Origin: Hypoxylon rubiginosum
Lineage: Eukaryota; Ascomycota; Sordariomycetes; Xylariales; Hypoxylaceae
DNA: 64,000 bases
NCBI GenBank assembly: GCA_902806565.1
Contig: CADCXA010000064.1
Location: 1 to 64,000, forward strand
Direction: 5' to 3'
The notes under the pieces were generated by a model. The model had not been told where the DNA came from, did not search any database, and was given only the letters and a program-made list of their open reading frames with translations. This document shows, one piece after another, positions 51,183 to 63,211 of this stretch; within the stretch, counting starts at the first letter, position 1; each line of letters opens with the position of its first letter. The translations under genes were made by a program, and so were the position numbers.

Positions 51183-52985
51183 ATGGCACACAATCAGACC
51201 AGCGATACTCGTGTCCACGACGTCCTCATAGTTGGCGGGGGACCATGTGGTCTCGCTGTTGCGGCGCGACTGTCAGAGCATATGCCAGCCGCCAACTTCT
51301 CAGATGACGAGCATCAGCGGTACCACTGGATTCAGAGGCACAGGCCCAGCATCAAAAATCACAAGACTGGCTTAGAAACACGTCGGAAATCGTCAGTTAC
51401 TTCACAGAGCGATGCGGACTTGGATATTCACGTGCTCGACGCTACGGACGGTCGATTTATGGCACGATGGGACACGCTCTTCAAGACCTTCGATATTTCC
51501 CATCTCCGAAGCCCAATGTTCTTCCATGTTGATCCGGCAGAGCGAGACGGCTTGTTGGCCTACACCTATAGGAATGATAGGGAAAACGAACTAACGGAGC
51601 TTCGAGGCTGTGTCGGAAAGGAATTAAGCAAGCATCAACGGAAGAAGAGGGAAAGGACTGGAAGACAGTAAGCTTATCCATGCAAGTTACCGTCGTCGAT
51701 GCTTGCTAAAGGCTAGAAGACCGAGAACAGAACCTACGGTTGACGAACGAGATCGAAACGATTACTTCGTCCCGTCAACGCCCCTTTTCGCTTCCCACTG
51801 TGGCTGTCTCATGGACCGTTACAATCTGCGCGACAATATAGTTAGCCATGAGAAAGTGGAGGATATCCGTTTCGGCTACATCGAAGACATCTCCAAAGTC
51901 GATAAAATCTTCACAGTTCGAACCAACGAGGATGTTCATCATGCAAAGACCGTAGTGTTGGCTACTGGAGGCAATCCACCCCAAATCCCGGACATGCCAG
52001 TAGAGGGTACAGAGGCAGTGACGCACGCTATGCAATTGAAGGAAATGCCATCTCCGCGTGTCCGAGCGAAGCTGGATGCCAGGCTCTCGGCGAATATTGT
52101 GGTCGTCGGGGGCGGGTTGACCTCGGCCCAGCTAGCCGACTTGGCCATCCGTCGGGGAGTAACGAAGGTTTGGCTGCTGATGCGTGGGCCCCTGAAAGTG
52201 AAACCTTTCGACGTCGGACTCGAATGGGTGGGCAAGTTCCGAAACTTCGAGCAGGCCGCCTTCTGGACCACGGACTCGGTCGAAGAGCGGTGGGAGATGA
52301 TAAAGACTGCGCGGAATGGTGGTAGCATCACCCCGCCGTACAAGAAGATCCTCGAGCGGCACGTCTCCACGGGCCGGCTGTGTCTGCTCCAGAACACCAC
52401 TATCAAGGAGAAGAAGTGGGACCCGGTCTCCAAGACCTGGTCAGTGTCGCTGTCGGGTGGGAGCCAGACGCTCCCTCGGATCGATCATATCTATTTCGCT
52501 ACCGGAGTTCAGAGCGATTTTGAATGCCTCCCGTTCCTGCAGACCATGTGCTCCGATTACCCGATCGAGAGCTGCGGAGGTTTGCCTTGCATCACGGAGA
52601 ATATGGCCGTGAGTGAATAATACCCCCGCCCCCCTTTATCCAATTCAAAAGACAATAGTTCACTCCCCGTTACGAGCGTGTGGATTCCTTACGCGAGATT
52701 CGTATACCGCCACTTCCTCATCGATCACATTGCTGACTTTGCATCATCCAGTGGAGAGACGACGTGCCGCTTTTTATTGCCGGCAGGCTAGCTGCCCTGC
52801 AGCTCGGTCCCGGAGCTCCCAACCTGATCGGCGCTAGGATCGGCGCGGAGAGGATCGCCTGGTCCATCCAGGATGTTCTAGGCGCAAAAGAATCGGGGAA
52901 TGACGGCGGCGACGCTGGGAAACGCCGATTTGACTACCTCACTGGTAGAGGTAGTCGCTATGATGCTTTGGCGGAGGTTATGTAA
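51183..52985 (+). CDS. FAD/NAD(P)-binding monooxygenase-like oxidoreductase
   Basis: Three exons: 51183-51667, 51717-52608, 52752-52985 (536 aa). Introns 49 and 143 bp, both joins in frame. N-terminal FAD dinucleotide-binding motif VLIVGGGPCGLAVAARL (GxGxxG, residues 18-23), then an ATGG motif (VVLATGGNPP) and a second Rossmann motif NIVVVGGGLTSAQLADLA (from residue 288), probably for NADPH. The C-terminal exon includes PLFIAGRLAALQLGPGAPNL, the usual second FAD-contact region. The layout is that of flavin-dependent N-hydroxylase/flavin monooxygenase-like enzymes (related to L-lysine/L-ornithine hydroxylases). Cytosolic; no signal peptide or membrane segment. No siderophore peptide synthetase is nearby, so a siderophore role is not supported. 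Substrate unknown. Confidence 0.8.
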
Positions 52986-53361
52986 ATGCTATGTATACCT
53001 ACCTCCTAGGTACCTAGATATTCATTCAAACACTATACCGATCGCTGTTCATACAAATATAGCAGCTAGTTACTCTCTGCTATCTTTTGATTCAGCGGCG
53101 CCAGTCAGCAATATTATGGTGGGGTATTAGGTAAGCGTGTGTAACACCATGTAGGCTGGGCTGGCTGGGTTAGCTAAGCCGCCGCCTCATTTATCGTATA
53201 TGACGTCCTGGAGCCTAGAATGGGTATTTTTCTCTTTCGTATTGGATTTCGATGGTTGCTTTCAGAGCTTATGCGACTTTTAATTTGCCTACCTATAGGT
53301 ACTTAGTCAACTTGAGTTTATTAGGAATTTCCCATATTCGAGCGAGTATAATCGAGTCAGC
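52986..53361. other. Intergenic region
   Basis: Holds TACCTACCTCCTAGGTACCT and CCTACCTATAGGTACTTAG palindromic motifs (near 52998 and 53290). No gene. Confidence 0.5.
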
Positions 53362-55299
53362 ATGCGTTTATTGAATACCAGGACGTATAAAATCCACGAG
53401 TTCCAAGACGAAGACGAGAACCGACGCTATGCCATCCTATCTCATACTTGGGGCGACGATGAGTGCACACTCCAGCACATGTCAATGCCGGATGTGTCAA
53501 AGTGAAAGGGATATACAAAAATCGGATATTGCTGCAAACAAGCTGTGAGAGATGGGTTGGAATGGGCCTGGGTAGATACGTGAGCTTTTTGCGTACCTAG
53601 ATGTCCAGTTGATAGCAAGGCTCACCACAGTTGCAGCTGCTGTATTGACAAGACGAGCACCGCGGAGTTATCGGAAGCCATAAACTCCATGTTTCGATGG
53701 TACAGGAACGCGACGATATGCTACGCGTATCTCGTTGATGTAACCAACGTACATGAACTCGGCGGGAGTCGGTGGTATACTAGAGGCTGGACTTTGCAGG
53801 AGCTTCTCGCATCTGGGACCATACGATTCTATTCTGCCGACTGAGGAGACCTGGGATCAAAGCTAGACCTTCAAGATGAAATCGAGAAGATTACCGGCAT
53901 AGAAAAGTCCGTCCTTTCAACAGGGGAGTTTGACCAAGTTTGCATAGCGAAAAGAATGTCCTGGGCGGCAACCCGAAATACGACTCGAATCGAAGATAAA
54001 GCCTATTCTCTTCTGGGAATATTCGGGGTGAATATGCCCCTCTTGTATGGAGAAGGTACGAGATCCTTCATTCGACTTCAGGAGGAGATTATGAAAGTTT
54101 CTGATGATCATACTCTCTTTGCCTGGAGCTTGCCGTTGGATTTGAGCCGAATGGATCAAATCACCATGCAATCCTGGTCCAGAGACGCGCAACAGCCCGA
54201 TTCGCTTCCACACTCCCAACTACGCGGCTTGCTTGCAAGCTCGCCATCTGATTTTGTAACAAAGCATGACCTTAGACCATTGCAATCACTGCAGCCGGAT
54301 ATGCCACCAATTATGTCTAGCAATGGCGTCCGAATCGAACTGCCTGTTTGGACTAAAAGCAAATTGCCTTACCAATTTGCAGCTATATCTTGCTACATCT
54401 ACGGCCACAATACGGAGTTCCTTGGCATTCCTCTACGCCGCTGGGACGAGAGGTATACTGCTCGGTGTGGGCCCTTGGTTCTTCTCTCTGAGGCAGACTG
54501 GTCAGGAAGAACGAGAGAGACTCTACTCATCAAGCAACCGCCAACCTCAATTCGATCCTTGCCAAACCCAAGTTGTTTTAAGATCGTGCGAACTTCAAAG
54601 CAAGAGGAGGACTACTTTAAAATAGACGAGATCTATTGCCTGAATGGGGCGAGTTATTCCCAGAACACCCATACCATAAGCTTCCCGGTCGACCAAAAGG
54701 GTCCGTATGCCGTCTTATTCTTTAGCCAAAACAGCGGTTTCAGGTCACTTCTGCTCAGTAAATATCGCCACCTCGCCCAACAAAAGACATCGGAAAACCG
54801 CGAATACGGATTAGATGAAGCAAGAGGGTATTCCTTTGCATCTCCCTTCGCCATCGTTCTCGGCTCGGACACCAGGCATTAGGCGGCTTTCATACCCATA
54901 CTGCACGATGCTAGTGCCGAAAAGGATTTCCACAAACTACTTCGCAAACGAAAGGATTTGGTAAAATACTGCACGACTAAGACGCAGTTAAAGTTGTATT
55001 TGGATAGCGATCAGATACTTAATTTAGATAAACGATATCACCTTGACGAGTGTCTTCATCGTGCTATCGGAAACTGGTTCTATAACACGACAAATACGTG
55101 GGAGACTGACTCTGACATACATAGATATGGGATCTGGGCCATGGGCTTATCCCTCAAACTTCTAGTGCGTCCGGTTAATTTTGCCGAGACTGCCGTTTTC
55201 GTTTTTATTGATATTACTTTGCGGAAGACAGAAAACGACGATGGATCTTCACAAATAGTAGAGGAGGAGTTACATCAAATTAACTTCACTGGAAATTGA
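53362..55299 (+). pseudogene. HET-domain (heterokaryon incompatibility-like) pseudogene
   Basis: Two exons, 53362-53579 and 53637-55299 (57-bp intron, GTGAGC...CAG). They form a 626-codon frame interrupted by three in-frame stops at 53503-53505 (TGA, codon 48), 53842-53844 (TGA, codon 142) and 54880-54882 (TAG, codon 488). HET landmarks are in order: MRLLNTRTYKI, YAILSHTWG, GYTKIGYCCKQA, WAWVDT, then CCIDKTSTAELSEAINSMF, CYAYLVDV, RGWTLQELLA, MSWAATRNTTRIEDKAYSLLGIF and MPLLYGEG. Each stop can be explained by one C-to-T or G-to-A change, and there are no frameshifts, so it was inactivated recently, probably by RIP-like mutation. HET proteins trigger cell death on contact between unlike strains in fungi. 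The third stop might be a natural end of a shorter protein, but the downstream frame also looks coding. Confidence 0.85.
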
Positions 55300-55589
55300 T
55301 GGGATGTTCCTGGGTTTAAACAGGTTCCTATTTGCACCTATCAGCGGACGGGAGGTTGAACGATGATGACGGTGCGGCGAAATTGGGCGATTAGGGGCAG
55401 CCTTCATGTAACCAGTCTAAAGGTCTAGCTGGAGGATCATAGGAGTTTGCTTTTATGATATATTGGGCTGCATGTATACCTCCTAAAGCATCAACCTAAA
55501 TTAGAGGGGAATCCAAGGAATATAAATTGGTGATAATAATGGGATAGTGATATTTTATTGGAGTCTCTTCGTACTACCAGCTAGACCTG

Positions 55590-57300
55590 TTAGGCTGGTG
55601 TCGTGGTCGCCGTTGCTGTTTCTACTGCAACACCAAGCACGCAGTACGCATAGTCCGGCCAGATGTTATCGCAGTTCTCATCGATATATGTGTTGAGAGA
55701 ACGGAAATAGTCCAGCGTTATACCATATTGCTCGTCAATTGCCCAACAGCTATCGTCCTTCTTAACAACGCACCACTCGTAACACTGGCCAGTGGTGCCC
55801 TCCACGGTCTGAGTTGGAGCAGGAACAACAGTGCCTGTAGGTGTGGGTGGAGGGGTTGTGGTGGTCGTGGGCGGCATCGTGACGGGTGAGTACGCGCCAC
55901 CGGGAGGACTGGGTTGATGTGGTATTAGTATTAGCATTCTGCTGTTATTCATGGTTCAGATATCAGTATCAACCACTTACCCGATGCACACAACCTCTCC
56001 AGTAATGAGGTTCTTCGAGTCCATATAGTTATTCCATGCCCAGAACTGGGTTTCGCTGAGACTAGAGTTTGATGCCACGTAGTTTTGTGCGCTCGTAGTC
56101 TGATTGACAATGGCGACTTGACATGACTCAGGAGCGCAGTAGCTACCAGGAGAAACCGCATTCCATGAGATTGGGTTCAACGCAATGAGTGCTGCAGTCG
56201 GGACGTTATTTGCAAGCGCTAGATCGTTGGCCGTCGTATAATTATCGTCAGAAGCGGGTGCGTAAACGACCGTCTGACCGCATGTTGGATTGTAAGACCA
56301 TGTGAGAGCACTGCCAATGCTAAACGTCAAGTCAGCATCTCCCCTCGCCCACAACCGAAGAATGAACTCACTTGGTAGTCCACGTGCTGAGATTATGGGC
56401 CGGTGATAATTCCCAATCAAGATTACAATTCGCCCGTATATTATTCCATACCTGGTCAGAGACCTCACTGCCCAAGCGTAACTGTTAGCCCTGATATCAA
56501 ATTCTTCGAATTAGTATGGTAAGAAGTGAGGTCTCTCACTCGTAGACTTCTCCCCATTGAGACTCAATGCCAAATCGATACTGAGCTAGGAAGCACTCAG
56601 AACATTGAATTTCAAGTGGATACTCGTCGTATTCGAGAGTCACTGGCCAGCCATGGCCTACCCAATCGAGTCCGATGCCATCCTGATAATAGTCTTGACC
56701 ACTAAGGTCAAGTTGAAGGCCATAGCTGTTAAAAATAGGTGATGAGTCAGAATTGTCGATCACATTTCCATCCAGGTCTTCTCTGGGAGTGCCGTCGGGG
56801 CTGTTGTTGAAATCAGGATATGTCTTGTTGGTGAATGTAGGCCATGTAGCTGTACCACTGGAGTTGAGAGCACCGACATCCCAGGTCTCCTCTACCATTA
56901 GACAGAAAGAGCCCTTCGAATCGGCCATACAGCTCGTATTATACTTATAGATGAACAAGTCGACAATTTGAGTAGCCAATAGAAATGCCCCGTTGAATTC
57001 GATATCATAATTTCCACATGCCGAAGAGACGGCATTGTCTAACGTTAACAAGCCGGACAGACATGATGGCTTGCAGAGGGTTGTCAAGGAATCCTGGGTA
57101 TACTCTAGCCGATCTAAATCATAAGATAGCATTTGGACCGAAGGGTCACAAGCTAAAGACTGGTTGAAAGCCGCCAGACAACCGCTAGTAGCATCTTCGA
57201 ATATAGCCTGCTGAGCGCCGTTGAATAGGGTTACATCGGCCATAACGCCGGGCAGCCCTAGGGCCAGTAGACAAATAGGGAGAACGAGCAACGACGCCAT
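55590..57300 (-). CDS. Secreted LysM-domain protein, chitin binding
   Basis: Four exons on the minus strand: 56540-57300, 56372-56467, 55981-56319, 55590-55908 (504 aa). Introns 72, 52 and 72 bp, all in frame. Signal peptide MASLLVLPICLLALGLPGVMA. The N-terminal 250 residues are Cys-, Asn- and Asp-rich with many N-x-S/T sites. Two LysM-like segments follow: a degenerate one (YTTANDLALANNVPTAALIALNP) and a clearer C-terminal one (CYEWCVVKKDDSCWAIDEQ, then GITLDYFRSLN and NCDNIWPDYAYCV). A Thr/Pro linker separates them. LysM binds chitin or its fragments outside the cell. It is divergent to the chitinase gene at 58005. Fungal LysM proteins can shield hyphae or modulate chitinase or host recognition; which applies here is not known. 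Confidence 0.85.
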
Positions 57301-58004
57301 ACTTGAGAATGAACTTCAGAGCACCGTGAATTGTATTAGGGCGTTGGACTACTATTATGCATATTTGATCCGTTGCAAATTCGCCCTCGAAATTTTGGCG
57401 ACGACGCGACGTTCCTTTTCCCAAATCCTATTCTACCCCTATTTCTTAGAGGCCAATTGATTCTAGACCATAGCTGTACCTGCATATCAGAGACCTGCAT
57501 TAGGGCAAATACGCGACGCCACGGCCGAGAATAGCCTCCCTTCCACATGATCCCTCATTTGCTATGGGGTTACACAAAACTGAGCCTTCAACCTCACGTC
57601 AGCCTAAAGCAGAAACAAGAAGACTCCATTGGTAAAACAATCTATATGATGAAGTCTAAACAATGTGCAGGATCCTTTCGACGAGTCTCGACCTCGGAAA
57701 TCCCGATTTTCGCACGCCGACAATGATATTATCATGAGATCACGAATCACGGCGCCTTTTGAAGGAATATCTCATTTAGGGGCGTTATGGGATCTGGGAT
57801 TTACCCCTAAGTTTCATCACGAAGGCGTCAAGGGGAACCAAAAATTCATCTAGACACTGCAGTACTCTAAAGTAATTGCTGGATATTTTACCAGCTGATG
57901 GAGACGTCTTTTCTCATTCTCGTGGAAGTCCAAGATCAGGACGGTCCGTCATTCGACCTACACTCTTTTGCAATTTCCCCTACTTGTCCTTCCTGGCTGC
58001 AAAT
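57301..58004. promoter_or_regulatory. Shared divergent promoter of the LysM and chitinase genes
   Basis: 704 bp between the two start codons, so co-regulation is plausible. No ORF here is supported, and no factor site can be assigned with confidence. Confidence 0.5.
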
Positions 58005-61000
58005 ATGCTCATTCTATATCAACAATATGGAGCTTTACGCCGCACATTTCTGGCCTTGGCGATTCTTAGTCTATTCTCCGTCGCGGTCGTGTCGCAAGGT
58101 GATGGGACCTGCTCACCTACATCCCCTTGTGTTTCTGGCTGCTGCTCGTCCAGCGGCTTCTGCGGGTTTGGTCCTGACTACTGTGGATCGAGTTGTATCT
58201 CCAGTTGTGATGCTCTGGCAGAATGTGGGCAGTATGCCAAAGTCCCAGGGACTACATGCCCCTTGAACGTCTGTTGTTCGCAGTATGGGTATGTTCGTCA
58301 TCATCTATCCTTAATTGAATTCCAACTTATAGTATTATTCTAAGATTCTGCGGCACGACTACTCTGTTTTGTGATAAGAGTTGCCAGAGTGGTTGCGCCA
58401 CCCCGTCTAAACCGTCTTGCTCTTCCTCGGGGGGTTCAGCCACGAAGAAGAGAGTCGGATACTACGAATCCTGGTCCTCTACCCGGAAGTGCGATTCTTG
58501 GTCCCCTTCGGATATCGATCCTACCAAATGGACTCACCTAAACTACGCATTTGCCCTCATTGACCCCAACACGTTCGGCGTTGCCCAGATGAACAGCTTT
58601 GACGTGAAGCTGTACACCGAGTTCACGGACCTGAAAAATCAGAATCCGTCTCTAAGCGTCTTCATCAGCATAGGCGGGTGGGATGCCGGCGGCAAGGTTT
58701 TCTCGGATATGGTTTCGACATCGGCCAATCGCGCCGCATTCATCAATTCCCTCAAAACCTTCATGAAAACGTATGCTTTCGATGGAGTCGATATTGATTG
58801 GGAATACCCGGTTGCTGATGACCGCGGGGGTAATGAGGCTGACTTTGCAAACTTCGTCACGTTCCTGTCGGAATTACGATCGGGCTTAGGCACTAGCTAC
58901 GGCATTACTGCTACGCTGCCTTCATCGTATTGGTATATGCAACACTTTAACATTGCCCAGATGGAGCAGTACTTAGATTGGTTTAACATGATGAGTGAGT
59001 GTCAGCGTTTTTGTTCAATTTCTCACTTTCAAATTGAGTATCTTCTAACGTTACTTCGTTATGCAATCAGCCTACGATATCCATGGAACATGGGATGGAA
59101 GTAATCCGTATACTTCCGCCGTGGTCCAAGCCCATACGAACTTGACTGAGATTGATCAAGCTATGGAGCTTCTATGGAGAAACAAGATCCCTTCCAGCAA
59201 AGTTGTTCTGGGCCTTGGCTTCTACGGACGGTCATTTACCCTCGCGGATTCAAGCTGCAAGACTCCAGGCTGTCCATTCAGTGGAGGCACTGATGATGGT
59301 GGAGCCAAGCCCGGACCTTGTACCGACACGTCAGGCATCCTCTCAGCTGCGGAGATTCAAGATATAATCTCATCTAACGGCATCACCCCGGTGCTCGATG
59401 AGCAAGCCGCGGTCAAGTACATGTCCTGGGATAATGACCAGTGGGTGAGCTATGATGACGACGAGACCTTCAGGATGAAGATGGACTATGCGAATGGTCT
59501 TTGTCTTGCCGGCACCATGGTTTGGGCACTAGATCTAGACGCCGTCGGCACTGATAACTCCATCAACAACTTGGTTGGTTCTGGTGATGTGAGCAAGTCT
59601 GTGGATTTGAAAAAGGCGGTTATTAAGTCCAATTCACTGTCCTTAGGCCTCTTCTGGACCCCATGTCTCACAAAGGAGACAGTAGATCCATGCCCGAAAG
59701 GTTTTCGTCCGATTGCCTGGGGACACGGAAAGGTGTTTGACGCCGATCTATCATACAACACCGGCGAGGGATGTCACGGTAAGCAAATTCTGCACGAAAT
59801 ATACGAAAATAACAACATAAACTGATTTGAATTTAATAGGAGGCGGTGTGGACGGCTTTCAGAGAGCTTTATGTGCTGCTTCAAATGTTGGGTATTCCAG
59901 CCTTCAATGGGGGCCCGGGTCTACATCCAAAAAATGTAACAGCAAGTGTCCTAGCGGCTGGGTAACACTGACTAAGAATTCGCATATTACGGGCCAGAAG
60001 TCTTCGTGCAAAAGTGGGCAATACGCACCCCTTTGTGCCTACGAAGTCACTGTGGTCCAAAATTCGGCCACGTGTTCAAGCAGCACGTCTAACCAACTTC
60101 TGTCAGGAGGGCTCTCTCTTCGAGCGGACCAGGACGGCGTCAGTGACTTTGATTTTGAAGATGACGGTGATTCAGCCGCTAATAATAGACTTCTCGCCTT
60201 CAGAGAGATGAAATCTCGCAAGATGCGCCGCAAGCTGAAACAAAAGCGCAGCGTCTACGGCGGAGCCGGATGCGGCGCGTTCCTCCCTTTTGGAGATATA
60301 CCACTGGAGATTCCAGCCACGTTGAACAGTTACGTCCAAGGTTTTAACACTTACTTCGACCTTGACCCTGCAACGGCTAGATATTCCACCTCTATAAGCA
60401 AATCTACCATAACCTCTCATGTCACCACAGAAAGTACATCGTACTCCACGGTCACTCGCACATGCAACGGTGCAGTTTACCCACAGGCTTGCTATCACTA
60501 CAGCTCTGTGGCTCAGCGGAGCACTTATTCTCGAGCAACATGTTCGAATCAGGACCAGTCAAACAATTTGCGACCTTTAACCCAGTCGTATAACAACGGA
60601 CACAAGAACAAGGAGTGGTTCAGCTACATTGCGAAATCGTACGTTAACCCCAACAACAAACGTAAAAGCACCAACTGTCAACGTGATGAGGTGAGTCGCC
60701 AGCACTATCGATGTTGCCCCTTCTTTTCGGGTAAGAAGAACGTGAAAAAGTCTAACTCCGTCTATTCAGTGGCCACCTGCCCATTTCCAACAAGGACGTC
60801 CAGATGGTTGGATCCGGCTCTGTATGTTTCCATTATTTCAAACAGTGTGTCTTTTGATCAAGGCATTTTCAATCCCGACCTCCACAACTCGTTGTTTTCC
60901 CATGATGAGTTGCAAACTCTATTTATCAAGCGTTGGAGGAATAACAAAACGATAAACACTAACTGTTCCCTCTTGCAGTACCTGGAGACCAGAATGGACC

Positions 61001-61661
61001 TGCGGCAAATAACAAAGATGGCGGATGGCGCGGTGTCTGCAAATTCCCCCCAGACAAGGATATCCAGACGGAGGGAGGCCCCATCGTCGATTACGGCGCC
61101 TACTACCTAGTCACGATCTATACCAGCACGATCGTCACGCTCAACGTGCTGAGCTACACGTGGACCAACGTGAACCCGAGGGCAGGCGACGGTTACGCCC
61201 TAACAGCTAACGTGTGTCGACCCTCGGTGTTGACGGCCGACGCGGGCTTCGCGCTGCAGACGAACGATCCCTGGTACGGAGTCGTACGGCTGAACGACTA
61301 CAACAGCGACCCCGGGTCCAAGACCAAGGGGGTGTCGAAGCCGACGTGGAAGAGAGCCAAGCGGTTCGATTTCGTCGAGGGGGCCATGGTCGTAAACGAG
61401 GGCAACTCGACGCGCCTTGCGACGGACGAGGAGATCGAGACGGAACTAGGGTACACGCGCTGCAAATCGGGAGACTGTATAGAGGAGTTTGAGGTTTTGC
61501 GCCAGCAGCAGGCGCAGGCCAACGTTCCAACGGTAGTTCACGATTCGCAGCCAGCGATGGAGACGGCGGTGGCGACGGATTTACTATCGGCGGGAGCCCT
61601 TACGGCGACTGGGGGTAGGCCAGCGCTGACGGCATATGCTAGCCAGCCTACTGCAGCTTGA
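58005..61661 (+). CDS. Large secreted GH18 chitinase with two hevein-type chitin-binding domains (subgroup C-like)
   Basis: Six exons: 58005-58288, 58345-58994, 59071-59778, 59840-60690, 60770-60821, 60979-61661 (1075 aa), all phases consistent. The 52-bp fifth exon (WPPAHFQQGRPDGWIRL) is required to connect QRDE to the C-terminal section. Hydrophobic signal sequence (about 1-31), two hevein-type (ChtBD1) Cys-rich domains (about 36-65 and 75-112), then the GH18 catalytic domain with KKRVGYYESW, SIGGWD and DGVDIDWEYP (Asp241-Glu248, Glu248 the catalytic acid), MMTYDIHGTW and MVWALDLD. A long C-terminal region follows, as in killer-toxin-like subgroup C fungal chitinases. It should hydrolyse chitin in cell walls outside the cell. 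The ATG is the first in frame. The C-terminal function is not defined. Confidence 0.9.
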
Positions 61662-61844
61662 AGTAGTAAACATAGGCAGTAGTTAGATATAGAATAGGAG
61701 CAACGGCATTTCTCCGTGACTCAACACCTGTGCTCAGAATTCAAAAAAAGAATTTTTAGTTCATAAACTTCTCATCGAATCATCCGAGGAAATTTCCAGT
61801 GCCGACACAAGCAAAATCTATCTCTTAGGCGTGTAGAATACTAC

Positions 61845-62759
61845 CTATTCGGCAGTCTCCTCCTCGGCTCGCAGCAATGGTTCCACAACCTCTCTCCAGT
61901 ACGGCTCCCGTTTCGCAAGGAACTCACCTAAGCGGAAGCCCCCCTGCTCGACGGCATCTACGTCCCAACCACACTCGAGGTAGAAGTCCCTCAGCTTCTG
62001 CGTCGCCTCCCAGACAGCATACGATGCTTCCCAGCGCCGCCGCTCATCCGCGCTCCACCCCCGCGGCGGTTGCCCCCCGGAGTCGGCATACAGAGCCGGC
62101 GAGAAGTTTACGCCTCGCGGAGTAGCAAGATACCTGAGCTTGCGGTAACTTTCGATGACTGCCGATAAGACCTCTCGCGGCGATGCGCCGGCGACGTGGG
62201 AGTAGTCGTCCACTTCGTCCGGGTTGTCGATTGACTTCCACGGCGTCATGAGTTCTGCGTAGATTACTAAGCCGCATGGCAAAAAAAGAAAAGAAGGAAG
62301 AAAAAAAAAAGCAAGACACCAAATTCTCAGAACAAAGATAGGTAACATACTCGTCGCTGCATCATATATAAACTCCGTCCCGTATATCTCACTACGCGTC
62401 AGTCGCATCGCCGTAGGCGGCATCTCGGCATCATGCAGCAGTTCGCGGAGGTCGCGAAAGTACCCCTCGTCCACATCCGCGCCGACGTACGTGACCGGAA
62501 ACGTGCTCGGCAGCAGCTCGAAGAACATCTCGTGCCGGTCGACGGCCAGGTACGGCAGCGCGCGCATGAGCCGGACCGTCCCGGGCGCGAAGCCGGCGGC
62601 GGAGGCCGCATCGGTGTCGATCGCGCCGTCCGGGTGGACGCCCGTGTCCGGATCCGGCAGCTGGATCTTTTCGGCGGGGATGGCGCCGAGGCCCGAGAGC
62701 AGGGTGTAGAGTTCTCGCAGTACGTTGATGAGTTCACTGTGATGTGTATTGTTGGCCAT
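61845..62759 (-). CDS. Fungal protein of unknown function
   Basis: Two exons on the minus strand, 62351-62759 and 61845-62266 (276 aa), with an 84-bp T-rich intron (GTATGT...TTAG). Reading through the intron would give a hydrophobic stretch, which is artefactual. The protein is soluble and acidic, with an aromatic/charged C-terminal half (WEASYAVWEATQKLRDFYLECGW). The N-terminal part has LPSTFPVTYVGADVDEGYF. No signal peptide, membrane segment or motif I can assign. Convergent with the chitinase gene, 183 bp apart. Confidence 0.75.
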   Translation of the reverse strand: MANNTHHSELINVLRELYTLLSGLGAIPAEKIQLPDPDTGVHPDGAIDTDAASAAGFAPGTVRLMRALPYLAVDRHEMFFELLPSTFPVTYVGADVDEGYFRDLRELLHDAEMPPTAMRLTRSEIYGTEFIYDAATSMLPIFVLRIWCLAFFFLPSFLFLPCGLVIYAELMTPWKSIDNPDEVDDYSHVAGASPREVLSAVIESYRKLRYLATPRGVNFSPALYADSGGQPPRGWSADERRRWEASYAVWEATQKLRDFYLECGWDVDAVEQGGFRLGEFLAKREPYWREVVEPLLRAEEETAE

Positions 62760-63211
62760 GGTTGGTGAGTCGCCGGTTGCGAGTAGCGGTGAAAAGGTGA
62801 GTTGAAGGAAAGAAATGAGGAGTCGCCACTTTCGGCCCCCATTCGGACTGCATGATCTGATATCTGATCGAGATCATCCACAAGTGCAACACAGGTAGGT
62901 ATACATAGACTCCATTAATCACTTAGGTGCATTAGAGTGTTTTCGCGGGAAGGTTGAAAATAACCGATTAGAACACTTTGCGAGAGCTATTACTCCGTAT
63001 CACCGCCGTCTTTCGGCACCATAGCAAATCTCTTGTCCACAGTCCGACTGATTGAGACTTATTTCCCATTTGACATCCTCGAAGCCCGTGGTAGAAGATA
63101 TTTCAGGGTAAAGACAGAATCCCCTTCCCATTGTAGTCCAGCCCATATTCGAGCAATTTCATGGAAATTATATTCCGGTCTCCATAGACTCCATCGATAA
63201 TCGCCGCACCC
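62760..63211. other. Intergenic region
   Basis: Promoter of the 62759 gene and 3' flank of the 63880 gene. Contains a GTAGGTATACATAG motif near 62895. No gene. Confidence 0.5.

Noticed and set aside
51183..52985. Siderophore ornithine N5-monooxygenase
   Set aside because: Only the general FAD and NADPH motifs are seen and no siderophore synthetase is near; a more general call was kept.
61207..61530. 107-codon minus-strand ORF within the chitinase last exon
   Set aside because: Antisense of coding sequence.
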